A stretch of 64,000 nucleotides of DNA from Micavibrio sp. UBA2137. GTDB lineage: Bacteria > Pseudomonadota > Alphaproteobacteria > Micavibrionales > Micavibrionaceae. Below the pieces are notes generated by a model that saw nothing but the letters and a program-made list of their open reading frames with translations, had not been told where the DNA came from and did no database searches. Position 1 is the stretch's first letter, and each line of letters starts with the position of its first letter. The stretch spans positions 1,029,451 through 1,093,450 of the forward strand of contig DCXL01000004.1 in NCBI GenBank assembly GCA_002328415.1. Direction: 5' to 3'. Made by a program: the position numbers and the translations under genes. Shown piece by piece: positions 25,420-32,098 of this stretch.

Positions 25420-26414
25420 ATTTCTATGCCGTTATCAATAATAAATTTAAGGCCTGAAAGCGCTACATAAGGACTATCAATGCGTTTTACAGGAACTTGT
25501 AAAAGTGCGTCATAAATAGGGGTCGTACTCTGATGTTTTGTATGCACATTTGCATGAAATGTTGATGTCACTGCATGCGGATCGAAAAGACCCTTATCAC
25601 ATACTTTTTGAATAACGCCACCATCAAGATAGACACCGCCCAACCCGTGCCCTGCGATAACAACAGTTTGTAAAAAGATACCCAAAAATTCATGGAAAAG
25701 GCGGAGCGTTTCTTCAAACAAATCCGCCTCAGGATGGGATAAAATTGAGGTTACAATCTCATCTGCGCAAGACGCACCATGAATGCGGCACAGTGCACGA
25801 TAAAGGTCTGGCATGCCGCGCCCTGCAATCACGTCTTCAAATCCCATAGATTTTTGATCTGGGTCATTTTTAACGGCACGCACTGTTCTTAAAACCAGCG
25901 CCTGCTCTTGCGTCATCGCTGCAATAGGAAACCATCCACCAAAGGTCTCGCGCACCCGATAGCTTTTTAATTCCTTGATATAATCCGCATAAGCCAAGCC
26001 AATTCCTGTGCCAGGCCCACATATAACCTTTGAGGCCTGCGGAATAGCCTCCCCTGGAATGAGTGTTTCCAAATCATCATGGCCAAGCGTCAGTGCACCA
26101 TAAGCCGTTGCGAAAAAATCATTCGTCCAGAACTCAATCGGACGGCCTGCTTTTTTAAAATGTGCCTTATCCAGCGACCAATTCGGATTATTTGGAATTT
26201 GAATTTTTCCTTTTTCAAGTTCTTGACCTGCTGCAGCAATCGCAATCTCAAAAGTCTTTAGGTTCAACTCTTTGGCTGCCTCTTCAAACAAAGCAACAGG
26301 ATCATCAAAATCATCAATTTTGAGTACAACAGGCGTACTAATAAACTGACCATCAAAATGTCCTATGCGGGCGTGTGTTCCACCAATGTCAGCCAACAAA
26401 TAATCTTTACTCAT
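25416..26414 (-). CDS. glk: glucokinase
   Basis: Glucokinase phosphorylates glucose with ATP to give glucose-6-phosphate. The 332-residue protein starts with the ROK-independent glucokinase motif L-A-D-I-G-G-T-H-A-R and contains N-N-P-N-W-S-L-D, a T-N-D-F-F-A active-site region with the catalytic Asp, G-P-G-T-G-I-G-L-A and the later G-G-V-Y-L-D-G-G-V-I. The first ATG overlaps the stop of the metal exporter (ATGA), which is unusual because glucokinase is not functionally linked to it. No other glycolytic genes are in the window. Confidence 0.93.
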   Translation of the reverse strand: MSKDYLLADIGGTHARIGHFDGQFISTPVVLKIDDFDDPVALFEEAAKELNLKTFEIAIAAAGQELEKGKIQIPNNPNWSLDKAHFKKAGRPIEFWTNDFFATAYGALTLGHDDLETLIPGEAIPQASKVICGPGTGIGLAYADYIKELKSYRVRETFGGWFPIAAMTQEQALVLRTVRAVKNDPDQKSMGFEDVIAGRGMPDLYRALCRIHGASCADEIVTSILSHPEADLFEETLRLFHEFLGIFLQTVVIAGHGLGGVYLDGGVIQKVCDKGLFDPHAVTSTFHANVHTKHQSTTPIYDALLQVPVKRIDSPYVALSGLKFIIDNGIEI

Positions 26415-27358
26415 ATATGAACATCCTTTTTGTGGCGGGCATCATCTGGGCTACCTGCGGGGTCTACATGGATCATAACTTCACTGTTCTTAAAGCTTTT
26501 CAAAAGATCACGTTCAACTTCAAGTGCTATCTCGTGTGCATTCCACAGCAATATATTGGCATCAACCTCAATATCAAAGGACACAAGCATCTTCATACCA
26601 GAGCGAATAATACGCAAGTCATGCATATCCCTGACCTCTGAGTTGCTTAGCACAATATCAATCACCTGCTGGCGGACATCACCTTCAATTTCCCTGTCGA
26701 GCAGCATATCAACGGCGTTTTTGCCAACCCCATAGGCCACGTACCAGATATAAAGGGCTATCCCCACCGCATAAAGCGAGTCAATCCATGTCGGAAAGCC
26801 TATAGCAGTAAGCACCAAGACGGCCAATACACCCAAATTCATTGCAATATCGCTATGGTAATGGGCATGGTCTGCCTCAATGGCCATGGATTGCGTTTCA
26901 GCAATCGCGCGCTTTTGTATCCGCGTCAGGATATAAGTTAAAATAAGAGATAAAATAATAATGCTACTGGCCAGATACTGATCTGTAATAGGTGTATGAT
27001 TGAGCGCATTGCCAATAGCCTCATGAATAACAGCTACACCTGCAAAAAAGATAAAGGCCACCTGAACAAGTGCAAAAAGCCCTTCTATTTTACCATGACC
27101 AAAACGATGACATTTATCAGCAGGCTTCAACGACATCTTGATTGAGATAAGCGCCATAACCGACATCATAATATCTGCAAAGGAATCAATGAGAGAGGAG
27201 AGAATACTCACGGAGCCACTCATCCAATAAGCAATGACTTTTGTAAAGATGAGAATAGCGACAATGCCAATGGCAGCCCAGCCTGCAAAAACGGCCTTTT
27301 CAGGATTATGATCCTGACCAAGCAATGCATCATGATCGTGATGGTGCGAATGTCCCAT
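26411..27358 (-). CDS. cation diffusion facilitator family metal exporter
   Basis: CDF proteins expel Zn2+, Fe2+ or related ions from the cytoplasm in exchange for protons. From the ATG at 27358 the protein starts with a His/Asp-rich metal-binding stretch (M-G-H-S-H-H-H-D-H-D). About six membrane segments follow, with the metal-site motifs D-S-F-A-D-I-M in segment 2 and A-D-H-A-H-Y-H-S-D in segment 5, then a cytoplasmic C-terminal domain. GAGG lies just before this ATG; an in-frame ATG ten codons upstream has no such site. It is translationally coupled to glk and divergent from mdh. Confidence 0.93.
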   Translation of the reverse strand: MGHSHHHDHDALLGQDHNPEKAVFAGWAAIGIVAILIFTKVIAYWMSGSVSILSSLIDSFADIMMSVMALISIKMSLKPADKCHRFGHGKIEGLFALVQVAFIFFAGVAVIHEAIGNALNHTPITDQYLASSIIILSLILTYILTRIQKRAIAETQSMAIEADHAHYHSDIAMNLGVLAVLVLTAIGFPTWIDSLYAVGIALYIWYVAYGVGKNAVDMLLDREIEGDVRQQVIDIVLSNSEVRDMHDLRIIRSGMKMLVSFDIEVDANILLWNAHEIALEVERDLLKSFKNSEVMIHVDPAGSPDDARHKKDVHI

Positions 27359-27506
27359 GGCCTCTTCTTTTATAGGAATGTTGCGCAATTTGAAAGACTG
27401 AACCTCTAATGAAACTTATTTTCCACTTGAAAGATGGGCCTACTCATATCATGTTAAAGGCAAATTTTTGTTTAGAGCCTTGAATTCAGGCGAAAGGATA
27501 TACCCC

Positions 27507-28487
27507 ATGAAAAAACCCGTCCACGTTACAGTTACTGGTGCTGCAGGCCAAATTGGCTATGCGCTTCTCTTTCGCATCGCCTCTGGTGATATGCTCGGTA
27601 AGGACCAGCCTGTATGCCTGCACTTGCTTGAGATTACACCTGCACTTGAGGCACTCAAGGGTGTTGTGATGGAACTCAATGACTGCGCTTTTCCGCTTCT
27701 GCATGATGTGATTGCAACAGATGATGCAAATGTGGCCTTTAAAGATTGTGATTATGCGCTTCTTGTTGGTGCACGTCCGCGCGGTCCAGGTATGGAGCGT
27801 AAAGACTTGCTTGAAGCCAATGGTGCTATTTTCGGCCCACAAGGCAAGGCCCTCAACGATCATGCAAGCCGTGATGTGAAGGTCCTTGTCGTTGGGAACC
27901 CCGCAAATACAAATGCACTTATTGCGCAACAAAACGCCCCTGACCTTGACCCTAAATGCTTCACGGCAATGGTGCGCCTTGACCATAACCGCGCAAAAAG
28001 TCAGTTGGCCGATAAAACAGGGAAACATGCCAATGATGTGAAAAATATGATTATCTGGGGCAATCATTCCTCCACACAATATCCTGATATCCATCACGCC
28101 ACCGTGGATGGTAAGGATGCGTTGTCTCTGGTTGAGCAGGACTGGTACGAAAACACATTTATTCCAGACGTACAGCAACGTGGTGCGGCCATTATTAAGG
28201 CCCGTGGCGCCTCTTCTGCGGCCTCGGCTGCTTCTGCGGCCATCGACCACATGCGTTCATGGGCATTGGGAACAGAAGATGGCGATTGGGTCTCAATGGC
28301 TATTCCCTCTGACGGATCATATGGCGTTAAAGAAGGCGTTATCTTTGGTTACCCCGTCACATGTAAAGACGGCAAATACACTATTGTAAAGGGCTTGGAC
28401 ATTAACGTATTCTCTCAAGAGCGTATCGACGCAACCGAGGCTGAACTCTGCGAAGAACGCGCCGCTGTTGAGAAATTATTTCGTTAA
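27507..28487 (+). CDS. mdh: malate dehydrogenase, NAD-dependent, type 2-like
   Basis: This enzyme interconverts malate and oxaloacetate in the TCA cycle. From the ATG at 27507 (AAAGGA upstream) it has 326 residues. It has the nucleotide fold G-A-A-G-Q-I-G-Y-A-L-L, the substrate-binding arginine stretch G-A-R-P-R-G-P-G-M-E-R-K-D and the active-site region T-A-M-V-R-L-D-H-N-R-A. G-N-H-S-S-T-Q-Y-P-D carries the catalytic His. This is the cytosolic-like group known from Thermus and betaproteobacteria; many alphaproteobacteria carry the LDH-like group instead. A terminator follows the gene. Confidence 0.96.
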   Translation: MKKPVHVTVTGAAGQIGYALLFRIASGDMLGKDQPVCLHLLEITPALEALKGVVMELNDCAFPLLHDVIATDDANVAFKDCDYALLVGARPRGPGMERKDLLEANGAIFGPQGKALNDHASRDVKVLVVGNPANTNALIAQQNAPDLDPKCFTAMVRLDHNRAKSQLADKTGKHANDVKNMIIWGNHSSTQYPDIHHATVDGKDALSLVEQDWYENTFIPDVQQRGAAIIKARGASSAASAASAAIDHMRSWALGTEDGDWVSMAIPSDGSYGVKEGVIFGYPVTCKDGKYTIVKGLDINVFSQERIDATEAELCEERAAVEKLFR

Positions 28488-28510
28488 TTTTTTTACAATA
28501 TACTTCGAAC

Positions 28511-28537
28511 AAAAAGCCTTCTGAGAGGGCTTTTTTT
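28511..28537 (+). terminator. Rho-independent terminator of mdh
   Basis: AAAAAGCC pairs with GGGCTTTTT around an eight-base loop, followed by seven T. It lies 23 bases after mdh and just overlaps the end of the convergent CPBP gene. Confidence 0.85.
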
Positions 28538-29219
28538 ATCCTGCCCACACACTTCCCGTGTGCAGGTACATTCCCATGCCAATGGTGTACGCCCAGCATC
28601 CATAAAGCGCGTGTTCGAGTGAGACAAGCGCAAGTGATCGTGTTGTGAAATAGGTATGTGCCATGAGCAATCCTGCGATTGTTGTCATGAATACTGGCAA
28701 CCACGCCCCGAGTACAAAAATGTTCGGCACCAAAATAATATGCATGAAGCCGAAGAATAGGGCCGAGGCGATAACCATTGCCCATGGCGAATGGAACAAT
28801 ATTTTGTAACGTTCGAAGAAGAGTGTTTTATAAAGCAATTCCTGTGGCACGACAGATAACAACGGATACCAAATCATGACATAGAGGTAGATAAGAGGTC
28901 GCTCCCTTGGAAAAGAGAGGAGCTCCTCTGGATTAACCAGTGCCATAAATGCAAAGAGTGCCGGGCCAATCACTGCAAATCTGAGCAAGACCCATTTATA
29001 GCCAGATTTAACTCCTGCCCAGTTCAGCTCTTCCCAAAACCCACGTTTTATAGAAAGCTTGAGCCAGACGATAACGATTACAGCCGTGGCCCACAGAATG
29101 CCGAGCATAAGCACCCTATTCTGTAGAAAGGCTATTGCGATTGGTATGGCAACAAAAAGAAAGAGAAGCTCCAGAAAACGCATTATTTTCTGAGGCGCAT
29201 TTTTGTTGGTGGCAGGCAT
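28536..29219 (-). CDS. CPBP family intramembrane metalloprotease-like protein
   Basis: This is a multi-pass membrane protein (227 residues) of the CAAX protease and bacteriocin-processing family. Its signature regions are visible but modified: motif 1, usually E-E-x-x-x-R, reads P-Q-E-L-L-Y-K; motif 2 is F-F-G-F-M-H-I with the expected His; motif 3 is L-E-H-A-L-Y-G. The Gln and Lys in motif 1 make proteolytic activity uncertain. The start ATG overlaps the stop of the upstream membrane protein gene (TAATG), so the two are co-translated, and possibly co-functional. Confidence 0.75.
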   Translation of the reverse strand: MPATNKNAPQKIMRFLELLFLFVAIPIAIAFLQNRVLMLGILWATAVIVIVWLKLSIKRGFWEELNWAGVKSGYKWVLLRFAVIGPALFAFMALVNPEELLSFPRERPLIYLYVMIWYPLLSVVPQELLYKTLFFERYKILFHSPWAMVIASALFFGFMHIILVPNIFVLGAWLPVFMTTIAGLLMAHTYFTTRSLALVSLEHALYGCWAYTIGMGMYLHTGSVWAG

Positions 29220-29911
29220 TAGTTTTCTTGTCTTATCTGTTTAAGCTTTATGATTGCTATAATGAGAAAGACTGCGGCCCCGAGAAGTTCCATACTTTCT
29301 TCGAAAAAGCGCAATTCAGCATCATGGCGTTCGAAAAAATCCGCCATTTGTGGAATGAGCCGTGATTTTGCATCCAGCATTTTTCCAGCAACTATTGAGC
29401 CAAGCCCTAAGAAAATGCCAATTGCAAAAATATTCAGTTCTTTCATCTCCTTTATCCAACGTGGTATATATTTGAATAGCAGGAGAGTTGATGTGATGAG
29501 CAACAAAACAAAGGCAATACCAATCACCTTTTCAGGAAGAGCATATTCTGGATTGGTATAAAATTTGATTTTCAAAATTGAATCGCTTGTGAAGGCCTTA
29601 TGCCAATCTAATTCGCGCGCAAAGGCAAAGGCCATAAAAATGGCAAAAAGTGTCCAGCCTTGTATTTTTGTTTTGTAAACGATGAGTGCGCCGAGAACAG
29701 AGGCTCCTAAAAACTTGAAGGCCGTTAGATTTTCTAGAAAAGCACCTTCTTGTGATGTTTGAAGTAACATATCCTCTGTAAGAAGGAATGCACAAAAAGA
29801 CAAAGCCAAGACGCATAGGGCATAGGGTAGAAATGCTGTTTTAATTATTTTATCGGATTCGGACATAGATGTTACATAGTAACGCAGTATTCGTCGTTGT
29901 ATAGGTATCAT
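29219..29911 (-). CDS. hypothetical integral membrane protein
   Basis: The product is not recognised. I chose the ATG at 29911 because GAGGTG lies five bases upstream. The protein of about 230 residues has roughly six hydrophobic segments and short charged loops. A conserved-looking stretch F-A-F-A-R-E-L-D-W-H-K-A-F lies near the middle and a charged segment with F-F-E-R-H-D-A-E near the end. Its stop overlaps the start of the CPBP protease gene, so the two form an operon. Divergent from the M23 peptidase gene at 29987. Confidence 0.65.
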   Translation of the reverse strand: MIPIQRRILRYYVTSMSESDKIIKTAFLPYALCVLALSFCAFLLTEDMLLQTSQEGAFLENLTAFKFLGASVLGALIVYKTKIQGWTLFAIFMAFAFARELDWHKAFTSDSILKIKFYTNPEYALPEKVIGIAFVLLLITSTLLLFKYIPRWIKEMKELNIFAIGIFLGLGSIVAGKMLDAKSRLIPQMADFFERHDAELRFFEESMELLGAAVFLIIAIIKLKQIRQEN

Positions 29912-29986
29912 TTTCACCTCACAGTTTTTCAATGCTAAGTCTGAGAAATTAACCAAATCCTAAGCTTTAAAACGCATAATTGCGTT

Positions 29987-31027
29987 ATGACAAGTTTAAC
30001 GGATGAATTTGCTGCAACTGATCCTGTCGTGGGCGAAGAGGAAACGACGGCGCAGGTTAATGATGCACCTGTTGTAGAAGACGCTTCTCCAGAAGAACAA
30101 GCTGATCCTTCAGTCACACCCGATGAACAACTTAATCTTGATGACCCACATGATGTGGAAGCTGCCCGTCAAGCAGCCTTTGAGCGCGGCGCTCAAGTTA
30201 TTGCAGATACACAAGGCCGAGAAGCAACAGCTCGCGATAATGCTATTATAGGCGCGGCCTTTGACCAAGCCGTTGAAACAGCAGGCGAACAAAAGGCTGT
30301 GTGGGGCATGGATTTCTTTATGGGTATCTTCCAACAATTTTTTGGGGCAATCATGGGTAATGATGGAAGCATGGAAGGCCTTGATTTTGGAAACCTCTTT
30401 GGTGGCCTTTTCGGCTCATCAGAAGAACACGATCATGGCGATCGTCCTGCTATTACGGGAAGCGCGTCTTTCGTAGAGGGCGGAAGACGCGTTGCAATTG
30501 AGCATCCTTTACGCGATTACAGGGGTGGTATTGGACATGATGTAGGTTATGTTGCAAGACGTGGTCGCGTTCATGAAGGGCGTGATTACGCAATTTCCGA
30601 AGGTACTGATATTTATGCCGCAGCAGAGGGTCAGGTCATTGATGTTATTCGTGTGCCCGCTGGAACAGACTCAGGCTACGGAAACCAAATTGTAATTCAG
30701 CATCCCAATGGCATTGTAACGCGTTACGCGCATCTAAAAGATGGCAGCATAAATGTTGGCGTTGGAGATCAAGTGTCAACAGATACGGTTATTGCCGAGG
30801 TTGGTTCTACGGGTGGTTCTACAGGACCACACCTTCACTTTGAAGTTGGGGTTCGAGACGGAAATGGTGCTTGGAAGATTATTGACCCTGAAGATGCTTT
30901 CCGCGCTGGACAAGGGATTAATGACTTTGCTGAACGCGCACAGTTAATTGGTGAAACTGCTGCTTCGTATGGAACAAGCGTAGCAAGTAATGGCTTCAAC
31001 GGCGGAGCACGCCTTGGTCTAAGCTAA
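29987..31027 (+). CDS. M23 family (LytM-type) metallopeptidase
   Basis: This Zn endopeptidase family cuts peptide cross-links of peptidoglycan. The 346-residue protein has a long acidic, Ala/Glu/Asp-rich N-terminal region (1-100), a short hydrophobic stretch (106-123) and a C-terminal peptidase domain (about 170-305). The zinc ligands H196 and D200 (V-H-E-G-R-D) and the P-H-L-H-F-E-V motif (H282, H284) are intact, with R-Y-A-H-L also typical. No signal peptide is visible, which is odd for a cell-wall enzyme. It could be exported by another route, be anchored by the short hydrophobic stretch, or act in the cytoplasm. Confidence 0.88.
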   Translation: MTSLTDEFAATDPVVGEEETTAQVNDAPVVEDASPEEQADPSVTPDEQLNLDDPHDVEAARQAAFERGAQVIADTQGREATARDNAIIGAAFDQAVETAGEQKAVWGMDFFMGIFQQFFGAIMGNDGSMEGLDFGNLFGGLFGSSEEHDHGDRPAITGSASFVEGGRRVAIEHPLRDYRGGIGHDVGYVARRGRVHEGRDYAISEGTDIYAAAEGQVIDVIRVPAGTDSGYGNQIVIQHPNGIVTRYAHLKDGSINVGVGDQVSTDTVIAEVGSTGGSTGPHLHFEVGVRDGNGAWKIIDPEDAFRAGQGINDFAERAQLIGETAASYGTSVASNGFNGGARLGLS

Positions 31028-31054
31028 ACTGCACTGATAAGATTAATTATCAAA

Positions 31055-31082
31055 TAAAAAAGCCCGCATGTTCGCGGGCTGT
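31055..31082. terminator. bidirectional terminator between the M23 gene and tRNA-Tyr
   Basis: AGCCCGC pairs with GCGGGCT around a six-base loop. A run of A on the left gives a T run on the minus strand, so it ends the tRNA-Tyr transcript; the right side (TGTTTTGT) gives a weaker terminator for the M23 gene. Confidence 0.85.
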
Positions 31083-31094
31083 TTTGTAAAAAAA

Positions 31095-31179
31095 TGGTGG
31101 AGGAAGCTGGATTCGAACCAACGTAGACTAAGTCGCCTGATTTACAGTCAGGTGCATTTGACCGCTCTGCCATTCCTCC
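31095..31179 (-). tRNA. tRNA-Tyr (anticodon GTA)
   Basis: On the minus strand the sequence begins GGAGGAATGGCAGAGCGGTC and ends GCTTCCTCCACCA with encoded CCA. The acceptor arms GGAGGAA/TTCCTCC pair fully. The anticodon stem CCTGA/TCAGG holds the loop CTGTAAA, giving GTA. The long variable arm is typical of tRNA-Tyr (85 nucleotides). Confidence 0.97.
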
Positions 31180-31233
31180 ACTGCGATACGCATATCACAT
31201 ATTTAAACCGTACAAAAAAGGTTTTTGCTTTTC

Positions 31234-32061
31234 ATGTCAAGTACGCGTATCACTAATTTCATGGAAAACGCAAAAAAATTTAAAAAATGGCCGAAAAAAG
31301 ACAAACAGCCCAAAGTCAAAAAGCTAAAAATCAATCTTTTTGGCTATCACGCTGTTGAAGCAGCTTGGATTAACCCTAAACGTATAATCAAGACACTTTA
31401 CGTCACTGAAAAGTCGGCTGAAAATTTTCAAAGCTTTATTGAAAAGCATGCCTCACTTGGCTTGAAGCGACCCGCACCAACAATTGTATCCCGCCGTGAG
31501 TTGGACAAGACCTTGGGGCAAGACACAGTTCACCAAAACATCGCCATCAACGCCGAGGAATTGCCCGAGCGCAATGCCATGGATCTCATCATTTCTGAGA
31601 AGAAAAATGAACGCTCAACCTTTGTTATTCTCGATCAGGTCACCGACCCGCATAATGTGGGCGCCATAATACGCTCTGCTGCGGCCTTTGGATTGGCGGG
31701 AATGGTTTTACAAAACAGATTTGCACCTGATATTTCTGGTGTGCTTGCCAAAGTTGCCTGTGGTGCGGTTGAACATCTGCCTGTGGCCACAGAGGTTAAT
31801 TTATCACGTGCGATTGAGACCTTTAAAGAGCATGGCTATCGCTGTGTCGCCCTTGATGAGCGTGGAGAAGAAACAATCGCACAGGCCGTCAAAGACAGTA
31901 AGAAAACAGTACTTGTTATGGGTGCGGAAGGCCCTGGTCTCCGCCCCTCTGTGCGCGATGCTTGTAGCCAGATCGCACGTCTGGAGATGCATGGTGCCTT
32001 ACCATCCATCAATGTGTCCAACGCAGCGGCAATTTCTTTTTACGCAGCAACTAGCACTTAA
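31234..32061 (+). CDS. 23S rRNA (guanosine-2'-O-)-methyltransferase, TrmH/RlmB family
   Basis: This is a SPOUT-fold methyltransferase that methylates the 2'-O of a guanosine in rRNA. It has a lysine-rich N-terminus (M-E-N-A-K-K-F-K-K), the substrate-binding subdomain, and a SpoU core with motif 1 D-P-H-N-V-G-A-I-I-R-S-A. Motif 2 is V-L-V-M-G-A-E-G-P-G-L-R and motif 3 is L-P-S-I-N-V-S-N-A-A-A-I. RlmB targeting G2251 is the best guess, but related TrmH-type enzymes share these motifs. The frame opens with TTG at 31225; I chose the first ATG, while 31261 is a further candidate. polA begins 38 bases downstream. Confidence 0.88.
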   Translation: MSSTRITNFMENAKKFKKWPKKDKQPKVKKLKINLFGYHAVEAAWINPKRIIKTLYVTEKSAENFQSFIEKHASLGLKRPAPTIVSRRELDKTLGQDTVHQNIAINAEELPERNAMDLIISEKKNERSTFVILDQVTDPHNVGAIIRSAAAFGLAGMVLQNRFAPDISGVLAKVACGAVEHLPVATEVNLSRAIETFKEHGYRCVALDERGEETIAQAVKDSKKTVLVMGAEGPGLRPSVRDACSQIARLEMHGALPSINVSNAAAISFYAATST

Positions 32062-32098
32062 TATTGCGTTTGCACCAGCAGGCCTTATAGTAACGCCC

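Noticed and set aside
27486..28250. 254-codon open frame on the minus strand
   Set aside because: It lies wholly antisense to mdh, which is a clear conserved enzyme; the antisense protein is Cys/His-rich with no family resemblance.
31688..32098. 137-codon N-terminal extension of polA
   Set aside because: It lies inside rlmB in another frame and has no similarity to the 5' nuclease domain, which begins at ATG 32099.
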